64,000 nt of DNA from Ganoderma boninense (taxonomy: Eukaryota > Basidiomycota > Agaricomycetes > Polyporales > Polyporaceae): contig CM035311.1 in the NCBI GenBank assembly GCA_002900995.3, forward strand, positions 1-64,000. The letters are read 5' to 3'. The translations under genes and the position numbers were made by a program. The notes below the pieces were generated by a model that was not told the DNA's origin, did no database searches, and worked only from the letters and a program-made list of their open reading frames with translations. Every line of letters starts with the position of its first letter. Position 1 is the stretch's first letter. Of this stretch, positions 10,101-19,619 are shown piece after piece.

Positions 10101-10874
10101 AACCAGGAGATAGAGGCGTACCTACGGATGTACTGCTCAAGGCGCCGCGACGATTGGGTCAAGTGGCTGCCAACGGCAGAATACTGCTTCAACTCGCGCG
10201 TACATTCGTCCACAGGGTACTCGCCGTTTTACCTCATGTACGGCTATGAACCTCAGTTCCACGTTCCGATGCTATCCACCACGGTGCCTACGGCAGATGA
10301 ACGAAGGGAGGAATTGCGGCAGGCAAGGGAGGATGCGACCTCAGCCTTAACCCTGGCAGCAGAGCGGATGAAGGAGTACTATGATCGCTATGTCTCCGCT
10401 GCTCCAGAGTTCAAGGAGGGTCAGAAGGTGTGGCTCGACACGAGGAACTTCCGGGTTCCTGGAGTCTCTCGGAAACTGGTGGACCGGTACGCTGGCCCGT
10501 ACCCTGTCAAACGCAAGGTGGGCAACTTGGCTTACGAGCTCAAGCTCCCCAAAGACATGGGGCTCCACCCAGTGTTCCATGTGACGCTCCTACACCCACA
10601 CAAAGAAAGCCAACTCCCCGGTCGGCATCCCCCTGAACCTGCAGCCCTTGAAGTGGAAGGAGAGGAAGAGTACGAAGTAGAGGAAGTGTTAGAGTCGCGT
10701 CGGTATGGGCGGTGGAAGAAACTGCAGTATCTTGTTCACTGGAAGGGCTGGGGCCCTGAACACGATAGCTGGGAAGACGTGTCGGATCTAGCAAATGCGC
10801 CAAAAGTGCTGCAAAAGTTTCATTCGACACATCCCGACGCTCCTGGCCCTCTCAACAAGAAGACTCGATCGTGA
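7083..10874 (+). CDS. pol: Pol polyprotein: protease, RT, RNase H, integrase, chromodomain
   Basis: An uninterrupted frame runs from 7083 to TGA at 10872-10874. In order it shows an aspartic protease (VDSGATTKFLH), reverse transcriptase (LDIRWGYNNVRI, then catalytic YLDDILIF), RNase H (EVDASGYATGAVLSQ), an integrase HHCC zinc finger (GHPGQAKTVELV...CDTCRRGK), an integrase DDE core (CDFITGLP, SDRGPQF, HPQTDGQSER) and a C-terminal chromodomain (YLVHWKGWGPEHDSWED). The frame has no stops, which suggests recent activity. There is no ATG at its 5' end. Expression is predicted by -1 frameshifting from gag at 7092-7098. Confidence 0.92.
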   Translation, partial: KEGGFLIRAALDAARAGSCSNSRFSVLSSAFVYEVNHSGQHFHIPVRLIGKQRHKDIVAIVDSGATTKFLHRRFVEKNQVTTRKLARPIPLYNIDGTENRDGTITEVAVLDMAIGDHQEKVVFVVTDIGEEDVIIGLDWLREHNPEVDWERGSLRLSRCPEACPAHRKASKPVETKARDTEVRLTGRNGSRRVRKAKMMGRICTAVMVEEEEEDRPPPPGFLPEWDGTEESLLNALEDGRRLRDTPKIFVSASYTYSQQLAEQEYQKKEVRPVEEIVPPQYHEYLRVFSKEASERLPEHGPYDHAIELVPDARMFHSKVYPLSPSEQVELDKFLSENLAKGYIQESKSPMSSPFFFVKKKDGSLRPVQDYRRLNDITIKNRYPLPLVSDLMDRLKRAKYFTKLDIRWGYNNVRIKTGDEWKAAFVTNRGLFEPNVMYFGLANSPSTFSALMNDIFKDLIILGKITIYLDDILIFTNDIEEHRTLVREVLKRLAEHDLFCKPEKCEFEQPKVEYLGVLVSENRVEMDPVKVRGIAEWPVPQNASDVRKFRGFANFYRRFIKDFSAVCKPLDRLTGNAPWQWGAEEQSAFDELKRRFTESPVLSMYDPDRKTRIEVDASGYATGAVLSQEGEDGKWHPVAFHSESMSDAERNYEIYDKEMLAIIRALQAWRHYLEGLPSVFEIQSDHKNLEYWKATQNLTCRQARWALYLSRFDFVIAHKPGTSNGRADALSRRPDHQKDDADDNLNRVMLQPDRFRVLAAKRGHMSVVPEKALLRRIRECGEHEQEVAEALSKLDKLGPARLQNNLVDWNTEQGLLLYRGRVYVPKDDALRAEIVRIHHDLPPAGHPGQAKTVELVTRNYWWPGMAKFIKDYVETCDTCRRGKTSHAKPHGPLQPNEIPDGPGQVVTCDFITGLPEVDGYNALQLIADRHGKMIHLIPCTEEIDTEGTADNFIREWFRLHGLPRKIISDRGPQFSSKLFRAVLKGLDIESALSTAYHPQTDGQSERWNQEIEAYLRMYCSRRRDDWVKWLPTAEYCFNSRVHSSTGYSPFYLMYGYEPQFHVPMLSTTVPTADERREELRQAREDATSALTLAAERMKEYYDRYVSAAPEFKEGQKVWLDTRNFRVPGVSRKLVDRYAGPYPVKRKVGNLAYELKLPKDMGLHPVFHVTLLHPHKESQLPGRHPPEPAALEVEGEEEYEVEEVLESRRYGRWKKLQYLVHWKGWGPEHDSWEDVSDLANAPKVLQKFHSTHPDAPGPLNKKTRS
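7092..7136 (+). promoter_or_regulatory. Predicted -1 programmed ribosomal frameshift signal
   Basis: The heptamer GGGTTTC (7092-7098) fits X_XXY_YYZ in the gag reading frame and abuts the gag stop codon. A 5-nt spacer is followed by a stem-loop whose arms AGAGCCG (7104-7110) and CGGCTCT (7130-7136) pair perfectly, with a further CAC/GTG extension past a bulged C. The pol frame is open from 7083, so slippage here yields Gag-Pol. Confidence 0.7.
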
Positions 10875-10900
10875 GGACACGATCCTTAGGAGGGGGGTAT

Positions 10901-11360
10901 TGTCATGAACGGCACGCTCGGCGCCTACCCCGGCGTCTCTCTTTCCCTTTTCGGACTGTTTGCCTCCCGCGTCGTCCTTATTGTCCTCCATTGTTTAGCA
11001 AACCTGTCCCTTGTTCTCGCAGTACAATAACTCCTGTTACCCATTGTTCCCGTCGTCATTGTACTACATACCATTGTTCTTCCACTGGTTCCCGTGTCCA
11101 TAGTTACCTATTGTTCCCGGTTCCCATTGTCCGTTACATGTATATAAGGCCTGTACTTTGCTACCTGGAGACCTCAGTTTCGACCTCTTGTCTCCAGGTA
11201 AGCCTCACTGTATTCTCGCTCGTTAGTTACTCGCTCAATACATCTTGTCTCCAGCCTGACTGTCGAGCCCTGCTCCGCTCTCGCTGCACAAGTGCTCGTC
11301 GACGCCCTTGCTCGTCTCGTAAGCCTCCTCCCTGATCTTACTCGACAGCCAGTCGTAACA
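10901..11360 (+). repeat. 3' LTR of the chromovirus (460 bp)
   Basis: It starts TGTCATGAAC and ends GTCGTAACA, giving the canonical TG...CA with short TGT/ACA inverted ends. It follows the G-rich polypurine tract directly. The U3 part repeats variants of CCATTGTTCCC several times. Confidence 0.8.
11141..11148 (+). promoter_or_regulatory. LTR TATA box
   Basis: TATATAAG lies in the 3' LTR, downstream of the CCATTGTT-type repeats. It would be the U3 promoter element for genomic RNA synthesis from a full-length copy. Confidence 0.5.
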
Positions 11361-11959
11361 ACCTTCGCCCCGCGCTCACACAACTCGCTTCGCTCGTCGT
11401 GTTCGCACGCCCCCCCTAACCCTAATGCAGAGCGTAGATGCACTTAGAATGCATCTGCGTGACATTCACATGTGAGATTGACACTCAGCAGACGCACTGG
11501 CTGTGCATCTGCGCAGGATTTGGAGCATAGAAGCATGCATTTCCTTCTCCGCACATGCATCTTTTGTGCATCTGCGGAGAAAATAGGCCTGTGAGGTAGC
11601 AGTAACCTAGGTCTCACCCTAACTTAGGCAAGTTTGCTTCCCTATAATCCTCCTTACCAACCTTGGCATGCTAAGAATCGAATCAGGCAGCAAGGAAAGG
11701 TATTGCATTGAAATTATTCTCTGTCCTTTGTAAGTAGTCATACAGCACAGATCATCAAATCAAAAACATGGCGCAATATATTGCGAGGCAATGATCAAGT
11801 TCTAATATACACACAACGTGCGTCAAATGCTCTCTCTAAACAAACCGACACATCGACGTCAACTTGAACATGCCGCCATTGCGCTGTACAAGCTGGGCTT
11901 GAGTTGAGCAAGCCCAAAGCGCGGCGCATCATTGTCAAAAGCTGAGCTTGACGGCCGCC
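11361..11959. other. Gene-free stretch with a second palindrome family
   Basis: No gene is supportable. Three imperfect palindromes sharing GTGCATCTGCG-type arms occur at 11431-11460, 11488-11512 and 11545-11581. The last has 16-nt arms with two mismatches. They differ from the 31-bp family at 1-6 kb. The rest is AT-richer than its surroundings. Confidence 0.55.
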
Positions 11960-13678
11960 TCAACTGCCGCGATAGTATCCCGTCGGGACGAACGGCATCG
12001 GGGTCAAGACTGCACTGCGCAGCTTGTTCCTGACATCCACTTCGACGGCGGTACCCTTCTTGTGCCACCCGCTCTTGACATATGCCATCGCGATGTTCTT
12101 CCCCAGAGAGGGCGAGGGGATTCCCGACGTGACGGTGCCTTCAGAGGTAACGACGTGAGCGTGGAATGCGCCGGGATAACGAGAAGCTACACACCGATCT
12201 GCTCGCCGCCGGATGGCACAAATATCTTCGCGCCCTCTACGAGTATGGGGCGTAATAAGTAAGCCATCAGGACCAGCACAAAATCGTTGACATGTTCACT
12301 CACGCCGGGCAGGAGCGCCATCGACCAGCAACCCAACTCGTCTCCTGGGGGGGCCCTCTTTCAGGTGCTTCCTGACGCCCTCCGCGCCGATGAAGTCGCC
12401 AGTCTCCCGCCGGTCCTTGCCTACATCAACGTATTCAGCCAACGAAGTGGAGTTCCAGCCTGAGCGCACCGTACCAATGACCCATGTCAAACCCGCTTCT
12501 ATGGGAGTCGTATCCTCGTCGAGATCCTGCCCATACAAGCACATGCCGGCCTCGAGACGTAAGCTGTCTCGTGCGCCGAGACCGGTGAGTTGGACCGGAG
12601 ACTTGGAGAGGAGCTGGGCGACCTCGACCGTCTGCGAAGGTGGTATCGAAATCTAGTGGACACCGCGCAAAGCCGTTTAGAAATACAGGAACGCGAGAAA
12701 TGAGAAACAGACGCGATGTATGCGCACCTCGAAGCCGTCCTCGCCTGTGTATCCGCCTCGCGCAACGTGAAGGTTGAAGCCTTGGATGGGAACGAAGGCA
12801 CTCTTCCCGAACGTCAGCGCGCGGAGGTCGAATGAGGTCAACTCCTGCAAGTACTGCGCCGCCTCGGGCCCTGAGGCGGTCTCCTACCTCAGCAAGACGT
12901 ACTTCGAAGATAGTGAGGAGACGCACCTTGGAGGGCGAGCAGGCCCCAGTCTTGGAGGACCTCGTGCTCGACCTTGCCCTCGGATTTGGCCTTCTCTCCC
13001 GCGTTCCACTCCTCCAACTTTTGCTTGAACCACGCGAGGTCGCGGTCGCGGCGGCCGGCGTTGGTGACGACGTAGAAGGCGTCGTCGGCGTGTTTAGTGA
13101 TGATGGTGTCGTCGATGATGCCGCCGCGCTCGTTGAGGAGGACGGACAGAGTTGAACTGTAAGGGGCGAGAGAGTGGAGCGAGGACGGGGTGAGCCATTT
13201 GAGGAAGGCGGTAGCGGTGGGGCCGCGGAAACTGCAGGCGAAGGTGAATAGAGGACGGGGGAGCGGAGACGGAGTGCGTACTTTGATTGGACCATGTGCC
13301 CTACATCGAACAAACCGACAGATTTGCGGACGTGATGATGGCTGGCGACTGGTATTTGACGAGGTGAGCGGACGAGAATAACGAATTTGACGCGAAAAGG
13401 ACGCACCTGCACCGACGCTACCGTAGGAGAGCGGCATAGAGTAACCGGCGAAGGGCACCATCTTCGCGCCATTGGAGACATGAAAGTCGTACAAGCCCGT
13501 CTTACTGAGCTGCATTAGGATCGATCAGCATGACACTTAACATGCACGCGCGAAAAGGACATACCGGGGCATCCGCTGCAGTGGCCATGCATCGCGCCCT
13601 CGCGACTCGACAGCCAGCGCGCACGACCGACGCGCGCGAGCCCAAGCGGACAGACCTTGAAACGAGAACGGCAGCCAT
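11960..13678 (-). CDS. GCV1: Aminomethyltransferase, glycine cleavage T protein (mitochondrial)
   Basis: Nine exons with consistent phases give 415 aa, the normal size for this family. Edges include 13678-13565, 13509-13407, 13348-13282, 13231-12927, 12870-12728, 12652-12475 and 12420-12304, then two short 3' exons ending at TGA 11960. The first exon ([20 protein letters not shown]) is Arg/Ser-rich without acids, typical of a mitochondrial presequence. Family motifs follow: [49 protein letters not shown] and the C-terminal [12 protein letters not shown]. The enzyme transfers the methylene group of glycine's aminomethyl moiety from the H protein to tetrahydrofolate, releasing ammonia. It shares a 348-bp promoter interval with the divergent ALG5 gene. 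Confidence 0.93.
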
Positions 13679-14026
13679 GAGAGAGGGAGAGAGAGAACGG
13701 GCGGAGGGGAGGGGAGGAAGGAAGAAAACTGGGGCGAGGCCGGGGCGCGGACGTCGTTTGGAACGAGCGGAGAGCCGACGCGACGCCCAGAGACGTAAAC
13801 ACGGCGTCTATCTTATCTCTTGTCCGGCGGCTGCTTTATATCGACGCGCGGGCCGACGTGGCAGGCGACGCTTGTTTCGCGACACGATGTGGCACCCAAA
13901 AGCTCTGTCCCTCACCGCCATCCACACCGGGGCCGCCTGCGGCCAGCCTTTCATTTCTTCTCCTCCTCCTTCGCCCATGCCGACCTGACTGCACAACCTC
14001 TCTCATCATTCAACTCGGATTTTACC
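13679..14026. promoter_or_regulatory. Divergent promoter, GCV1 / ALG5
   Basis: A 348-bp gap separates two head-to-head start codons. A TATA-like CTTTATATCG lies near 13835. The side next to GCV1 is purine-rich on the plus strand (GAGAGGGAGAGAGAG near 13680). No specific factor site can be named. Confidence 0.45.
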
Positions 14027-15340
14027 ATGGATAGCTCAACATTCATTTACGGCGGGCTTGGCTTTCTTGCCGCCACGCTCGGCACGGTACGTCCCCTTCT
14101 GATCCTTCATGCTATGCTTGCTTTGGGCCTATGTCAGTGGCCGGTAGGGATGGTACATGGACGGCGCGCCATGATGAGGACCAGATCATCCTTGTTCTAA
14201 GACTTGTGGGCCGCTTGCTTGCGAGTGCGCGCCGCGAGGTTGACGAATTTACACGGTCAGGCCGACCTTCGTCGCCGTCCTGAGCGCGTCGTTCCATGGT
14301 CCATTCTCCGATCTTGTCGTTGCATCCACGCTGACTGTATTCTGAACCCCACAGGCGTACACCCTCCTCGTCCTCTGGTCACCGAACCTCATCGTTCCCC
14401 GACCGTCCGAAAAGACGTACCGCTCCGCGCGCAAACCCTCCGCCCGCCTCCCTCTCGGTTCCGTCGGCGACTCTCCCTCAGTAGACCTCACCGTCGTCAT
14501 CCCCGCATACAACGAGACCGAGCGGCTGCCGACCATGTTCTCCACGACGCTCGCCCACCTAGAGTCCACCCGCTCGTCGCGCTCGTACGAGGTGCTCATC
14601 GTCGACGACGGCTCGCGCGACGGCACCGCCGACCTCGCGCTCAAGCTGGGCGCGCAGTACTCGCAATCCGAGGTCCGCGTCGTCGTCCTCGAGAAGAACG
14701 TGGGCAAGGGCGGCGCGGTGCGGCACGGGATGCTCCACGGGCGGGGGAAGCGGCTGCTCATGGTCGACGCGGACGGCGCGAGTCGGTTCGAGGACCTAGA
14801 AGCGCTGTGGAAGGCCATGGACGAGATCTCGCCCAAGGGCGAGGCGGCGGTCGTCGTCGGCAGCCGCGCGCACCTGGTGAAGACCGAGGCGGTCGTGAAG
14901 GTTCGTGTCCTCCGTTCGTTCTCGCCGCAGCAGCGTTGTACTGAGGGTTTTGCTCGTCTCCGTGTCCGCAGCGGTCGTTCATCCGGAACGTGCTCATGTA
15001 TGGGCTGCACACGATCCTGCGGATCGTCGGGGTGGGGCACATCCGGGACACGCAGTGCGGGTTCAAGCTGTTCTCACGGCGGGCGGCGCAGCAGATCTTT
15101 CCGTACCAGCACCTGGCGACGTGGATTTTCGACGTGGAGCTGCTGCTGCTGGCGAAGGAAGGCGGGATGGCGGTGGCCGAGGTGCCCATCGAGTGGCACG
15201 AGGTGTCGGGCAGCAAGCTGCACGTGCTGGCGGACTCGCTGCAGATGCTGCGGGACCTGATCATCCTGCGGGCGAACCTGCTTCTCGGACGGTGGAAGCT
15301 GCCTCCGGGGAAGGCACGGGAGAACGGCAAGGGGAGATAG
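14027..15340 (+). CDS. ALG5: Dolichyl-phosphate beta-glucosyltransferase
   Basis: Three exons (14027-14086, 14355-14900, 14972-15340) give 324 aa, close to the usual size. The N-terminus is a hydrophobic membrane anchor (FIYGGLGFLAATLG, then TLLVLW). It is followed by a GT2-family catalytic domain: VVIPAYNETERLP, LIVDDGSRDGT, GKGGAVRHGM, the DXD-type VDADGASRFED, and HIRDTQCGFKLFSR. It transfers glucose from UDP-glucose to dolichyl phosphate at the ER membrane, making the donor used in N-glycan precursor assembly. The C-terminal EVSGSKLHV segment is also typical of Alg5. Confidence 0.95.
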
Positions 15341-16339
15341 TTAGCAGACTTACATGTGATAGAGAGACCTCCATGTCATTGGACAGCGTGCTTGATTGTA
15401 AGTTATTGCCCGACGGACGAGACGGGCGATTGAGTGAGATGATAGGTGGGCCTTATCGCCTGGGGAACGAAGGCATTTGTATTTGAGTTGTGTCATGAGA
15501 GGAGAGCGTGGATATGTTCCCAGAAAGCGTCCAATGGGAGCTGAGAGGGGGCCTAGACTGTGGCCTGGCGCGGGCGGTGATACATGGAGAAACAGTCATA
15601 AGTACGTCAAACAGTGCGAAGAACCACGGCCTGTGCTCCTGACGCGCCTCGTTTGACGTCCTCAGCCGCGCACATTGTGCGAATATTAATTGACGGCGCA
15701 AGAGACTGGCAGACTGGGACTGATGCGGCAACTTTGTGGCAGTCGTTTGCCGAGGGCTCAGACGGCTTCGCACGGCGTTAACTCCGTTAATATCGGAGCC
15801 GGCATCTCAGGGCAAGAGGGAGGTGGCTGTGATTGGACGAAATTGACCGGAGTGCGGGGATTGGGCGATCACCGCGGCTTGCGATTGGAGGCGATTGGCC
15901 GCAGCTGCGCGTCCAATGATCGTGGAGTCTGGGCTCTGTTCGGAATAACCACCCAAGGGTCGAGGCCGCGGCGGGCCCAGGTGGACAGGCACGGCTACGA
16001 ACGGTTGAGAAGCGTCGGGGTTACATGGCGAGTCGGAGGAGTGGGATGGGAGATAGGGACCTGTGGGAAGAGGCAGAAGAGTGCGGAGATGAGAGGGGCG
16101 GTTGAGAAGGCAGAGGATGAGCACATCTCGGTTGCGGACGAGTCGGACTCAGGATTGGGCGGTGATGGTGGGGAGAGGGTCGTCGCAGGCTGGGCCTGAT
16201 ATGGGAAGGAGTGGCCGGGCTGGGCGTGGTCGGGGACGATGCCGATGGGGGACGGAAGCTGGGAATGGATTTGGACGGCCAAGACCTCTGAGCTAAGCCT
16301 GGCCTGGACTCGACGTCGCCCATCGAACGCAGTCTGGCT
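15341..16339. other. Intergenic, no gene seen
   Basis: Frames through this 1-kb stretch lack recognisable motifs or splice-consistent exons. It holds the ALG5 3' region and the promoter of the next plus-strand gene (TATA-like GGAATATATACGC near 16350). Confidence 0.4.
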
Positions 16340-18829
16340 GTGAGCCCCCTGGAATATATACGCTTGTCCTCCCTCTCTGTTCCTCCGCATGCCCGCTCGC
16401 CCTCTCTCCTCACAGACATGCTCGCCTTCATGGCCCCGCCCGTCTCCCTCCTCCCCGCCCCCGCCCCCGTCCATCCCCGCTCTCTCAAACGTCCCCGCGG
16501 CCTCTGGAAACAGCGACGCCTCGAAGCGGTCCAGGCCCCTCGCTCCCCCTGGCCCCTAAAGGAAACCCTCTCCCACGACTGGCGCCCCCTCCGGCTGCCC
16601 TCCGGCTCCCCGCGCCCGAGCCACTCGCCCTCCCCGACTCTCGTCCACCTCCGCTCGCCCTCTGCCTCCTCCCGCAGGTCCCTTACCCCCGACCAAGACC
16701 TGGAAGACGACCCGGCACACGACAAAGACGACGCTCGCAGCGTCGACTCTGCCCCCTCCAAACGCAGGCGTATCTCAGGCCACTTTGCGTCCGACTCGGA
16801 GCTCACGCTCTCGCCGACCGCCGGATCCGCCCACGCCTGCGAATCTATAACCTCTCCGTCCCTCCTTCCCTCTCATGCCACCGTCCTCCTTCCTCCTCGC
16901 CGCTCCCCACCTCCCGTCCCCTCTATGTCTCCGCAGCTCATCGCCCGCTCTGTCTCGGACGCAACGTCAGCTTCCAATGCCTCCTCTCTCTCCGCAAAAT
17001 CAAGGCACCGCCAGCTCTCTCTAGACACTCCCGCCCGCTCCGCCGATTTCGAGGACTGGGAGAACCTCAAGGAGCTCTTTGCCCGAGCTGCCGACCGCTA
17101 TGACGGTGTGTCTCTCCGCTCTCCTCTTTCCCCGTCTTCTCCTCTTCTTCCGCCTTCACACGCCCTATACCCCCATCCCTTGGACTTTCTCGATAGCATC
17201 CGCGCATGCTGATCCTCCCCTTCCCCTTCCCCCAGCCGACGAATTTCCAGAGGCCGTACCCCTTCTGCGCGCCGTCATACGCGAATGTCATCGCTTCCTT
17301 ATCGACCATCCAGACCCCTCCGTCGTCTACGCAGATCCAAGACCAAACCGTTCTAGCCATTCCCCAGAAGCCATCACCCCCACTGAAGAGCGTCTCCATC
17401 GCGATTGGGACTCTGACATGGATACACCCAGTGTCGCCAGCTGGTCTTCTCGCAGACGCACCAGCATGGCCGTCACCTCATCTCGGTACGTTGCCTGTTC
17501 ACTTCACCCCGAAAACGTCACATTGTGTGCCCGTCACGTCCGCTCACACTGATCCCCGTCATTTGGTTTGATAGACACACGGAGCTTCCCACTGCCTTTC
17601 ACGCCATCTTTGGCACCACCCTCTTCCTCATGGGAAATCTCGTCTCACAGGACCCCTCGATCGTGCTCCCAGGCGAACCCGACGCCCCTTCGACGTACTG
17701 GCTCGCAGCGCTCGACGTCTTCGAGACTGGCGAGAACTTACCGAGCCGGATAGGCGGAAACGGCCTCGATACCACCGAGGACTGGCGCATGGCCATCGTC
17801 TGGGGAAGGACTCTCGTCTGTCTAGCAGATGAGAAGATCACCCACAATATGAAGGTGGCCAGGGAACAAGCTCAGGCATCATCCGCGGCGTCCGGCGACT
17901 TCTGCTACTATCCCATGGGCTCGGCGTTCCCCATTTCTGAGCCGCACTGGCCCCCATCCTCTCCGTTCCACGCTATCGCCCAGTTCCGTCCGCCTGTTAC
18001 CCGCCGCATGAGCTTGTACTCGGCCTCCGCGCACGATATCATGGTCCTCGCCATGGACCAGTTCTCGCGTGGCATCTTCCACATGCCCCATCCCCACTAC
18101 TCGCACGCGCACAACCCAACGTTTGTACACACTCCAGGGATAACGGTCAGCGCATGCCAGAACTCGAACTATTTCTCGTCCGCATCTGCGCCACCTTCGC
18201 ACTATGCCTCTCCCTACGTGCCATCCTCAGACCCGCTCGTCTCTTTCTCGCGACCCAAGGAGCTGTTCACGATCGCGTCCGAAGTACTCGGCGTCGCCGA
18301 GCGCCTCGTCTCCGGGACACATCGGCATTACTGGGCGTCGTGGGCGGACTCGGTCTTCAACCAGATGAAGAACGAGGCAGACATGGACGCCTGGCGCGCC
18401 CCGATCCTCTCCGCGCGTGGCCGCTGCTGGCTCGTGATGGGCTCCGCGCCTGTCGAAGAGATGGAAGCAGCGCTCGAAGCGGGCGACCTGGACGTTCTGC
18501 ACACGCCCGAGGCGGAGGAAGCGCGCGAAGGGCTGGCCATGGCGATCTCGTTCTTCGAGCGCGCCAAGGCGCAGGCAACGGACACGATCATGCTGACGAC
18601 GGGCGTGGACCGCGCGGAGGGGGGCCCGAGCCCGCGGGACGACGTGTCGCCGCTGCTCGCGGAGGCGCTGCTGGTGCTCGCGAACCTGACGGCGGACGAG
18701 AACAAGCGCGAGGAGCTGTACTCGCGTGCGCAGGCGGAGGCGGGCGAGGACCTGAAGCTGGACCCCGTGGACGCGGCGGCTCGAACGTCCGAGGTCGACG
18801 CTGACGAGGCGATGGACACGTCGATGTGA
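16340..18829 (+). CDS. Ett1/Nro1-like TPR-type protein (tentative)
   Basis: Three exons (start..17105, 17236-17485, 17575-18829) join with matching phases. The start is either ATG 16340 (756 aa) or ATG 16418 (MLAFMAPP, 730 aa). The first ~230 residues are Pro/Ser-rich and disordered with a basic patch (SKRRRIS). The conserved part begins ENLKELFARAADRYD, then PLLRAVIRECHRFLID, FHAIFGTTLFLMGNL, DWRMAIVWGRTLVCLADEK, and later ARGRCWLVMGSAPVEEME and AISFFERAKAQA. The PLLR..I.EC.R.L pattern followed by repeated helical blocks recalls enhancer of translation termination 1 / Nro1 proteins (nuclear, TPR-like). That assignment is from memory of the family and is not certain. The long disordered N-terminus would be atypical. 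Confidence 0.6.
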
Positions 18830-19619
18830 GTCAGGCTGTTTCTGTTTTTGCAGTGGGGAACCGCTGCCCGCTGCGACGAGTCTCAGTCTGAGTCTCGACT
18901 GGCCTCGCCGCGCGCGTTTCGTCGGTGGCGACCCGCTCGGACGGCCTTGTGACTGGCCCCTCGGACCACCGCTTGGACATTTCGATTGGACTGGGGGCTT
19001 TTTGCGATCGACATTAGCATTGTTATCATTATTTGTTCATTCCTGCGTTTTTCGCGTCTCCTGGTACCGTAAGGCATAGCGTAATCTCATCCACCCTGCT
19101 CCGATCTCTGGGCCCCATACCGTACCGTACGCATCGCTCACATACACGCACACCGTATTGGTTTCGCTGCCCTGCACTGTACAGTACCCACATCTCTCAT
19201 ATCCCCCGGAACGATGCCGCGAAATTGACGAATGCGATGGCCTGATATATGGCTTAAAGCACTGCAGACATTTGTTACTTGCGTGAAAAGTCTTTCCTCG
19301 CCAACAGACACTCAGACATGGTTAGCCACATCGCGAATGTTAGCGAGTAGTTTTCTGTTATGTTCGGGCAGCAGGAGAGAGCAAGCTGTGGTCGGCGGTA
19401 CCAGCAATGGGCGCTACGAGGGGTGGCTGTACGAGGTTAGGGTTGCGATGCGACGCGCTGATAGCCAGACAGGCCTCTCCCGCAGTGTCGACTTGGAGCT
19501 CGACACTCTCCTGCCCACCACCACATCCTCCCATCTTCTGCCTGCTCCCTCCAGCCTTGCGCCGCCGTTAGAGACGATACCCAGCCCCGTGGAAAGTCTC
19601 CAGCCCGTGAACAGCCTTC
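18830..19619. other. Intergenic, no gene seen
   Basis: No splice-consistent coding sequence is apparent in this ~0.8 kb. It contains the 3' flank of the Ett1-like gene and the coronin promoter. Confidence 0.4.

Larger units (their letters stand above)
6217..11360 (+). mobile_element. 5'-truncated Ty3/Gypsy chromovirus LTR retrotransposon
   Basis: The element contains the 3' part of gag, a complete pol ending in a chromodomain, a polypurine tract (about 10889-10897) and a 3' LTR (10901-11360). No copy of the LTR start (TGTCATGAAC) or end (GTCGTAACA) and no primer-binding site is visible upstream, and gag has no start codon. It therefore appears 5'-truncated. The exact 5' boundary, between about 6217 and 6270, is uncertain, and no target duplication can be checked. 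Confidence 0.85.

Noticed and set aside
11414..11425. Telomere-like CCCTAACCCTAA
   Set aside because: Only two units and no longer array, so an internal telomeric repeat is not supported.
15690..16806. Overlapping long frames upstream of and opposite the Ett1-like gene
   Set aside because: Mirror images of Pro/Ser-rich coding sequence or of intergenic GC-rich DNA; none has motifs.
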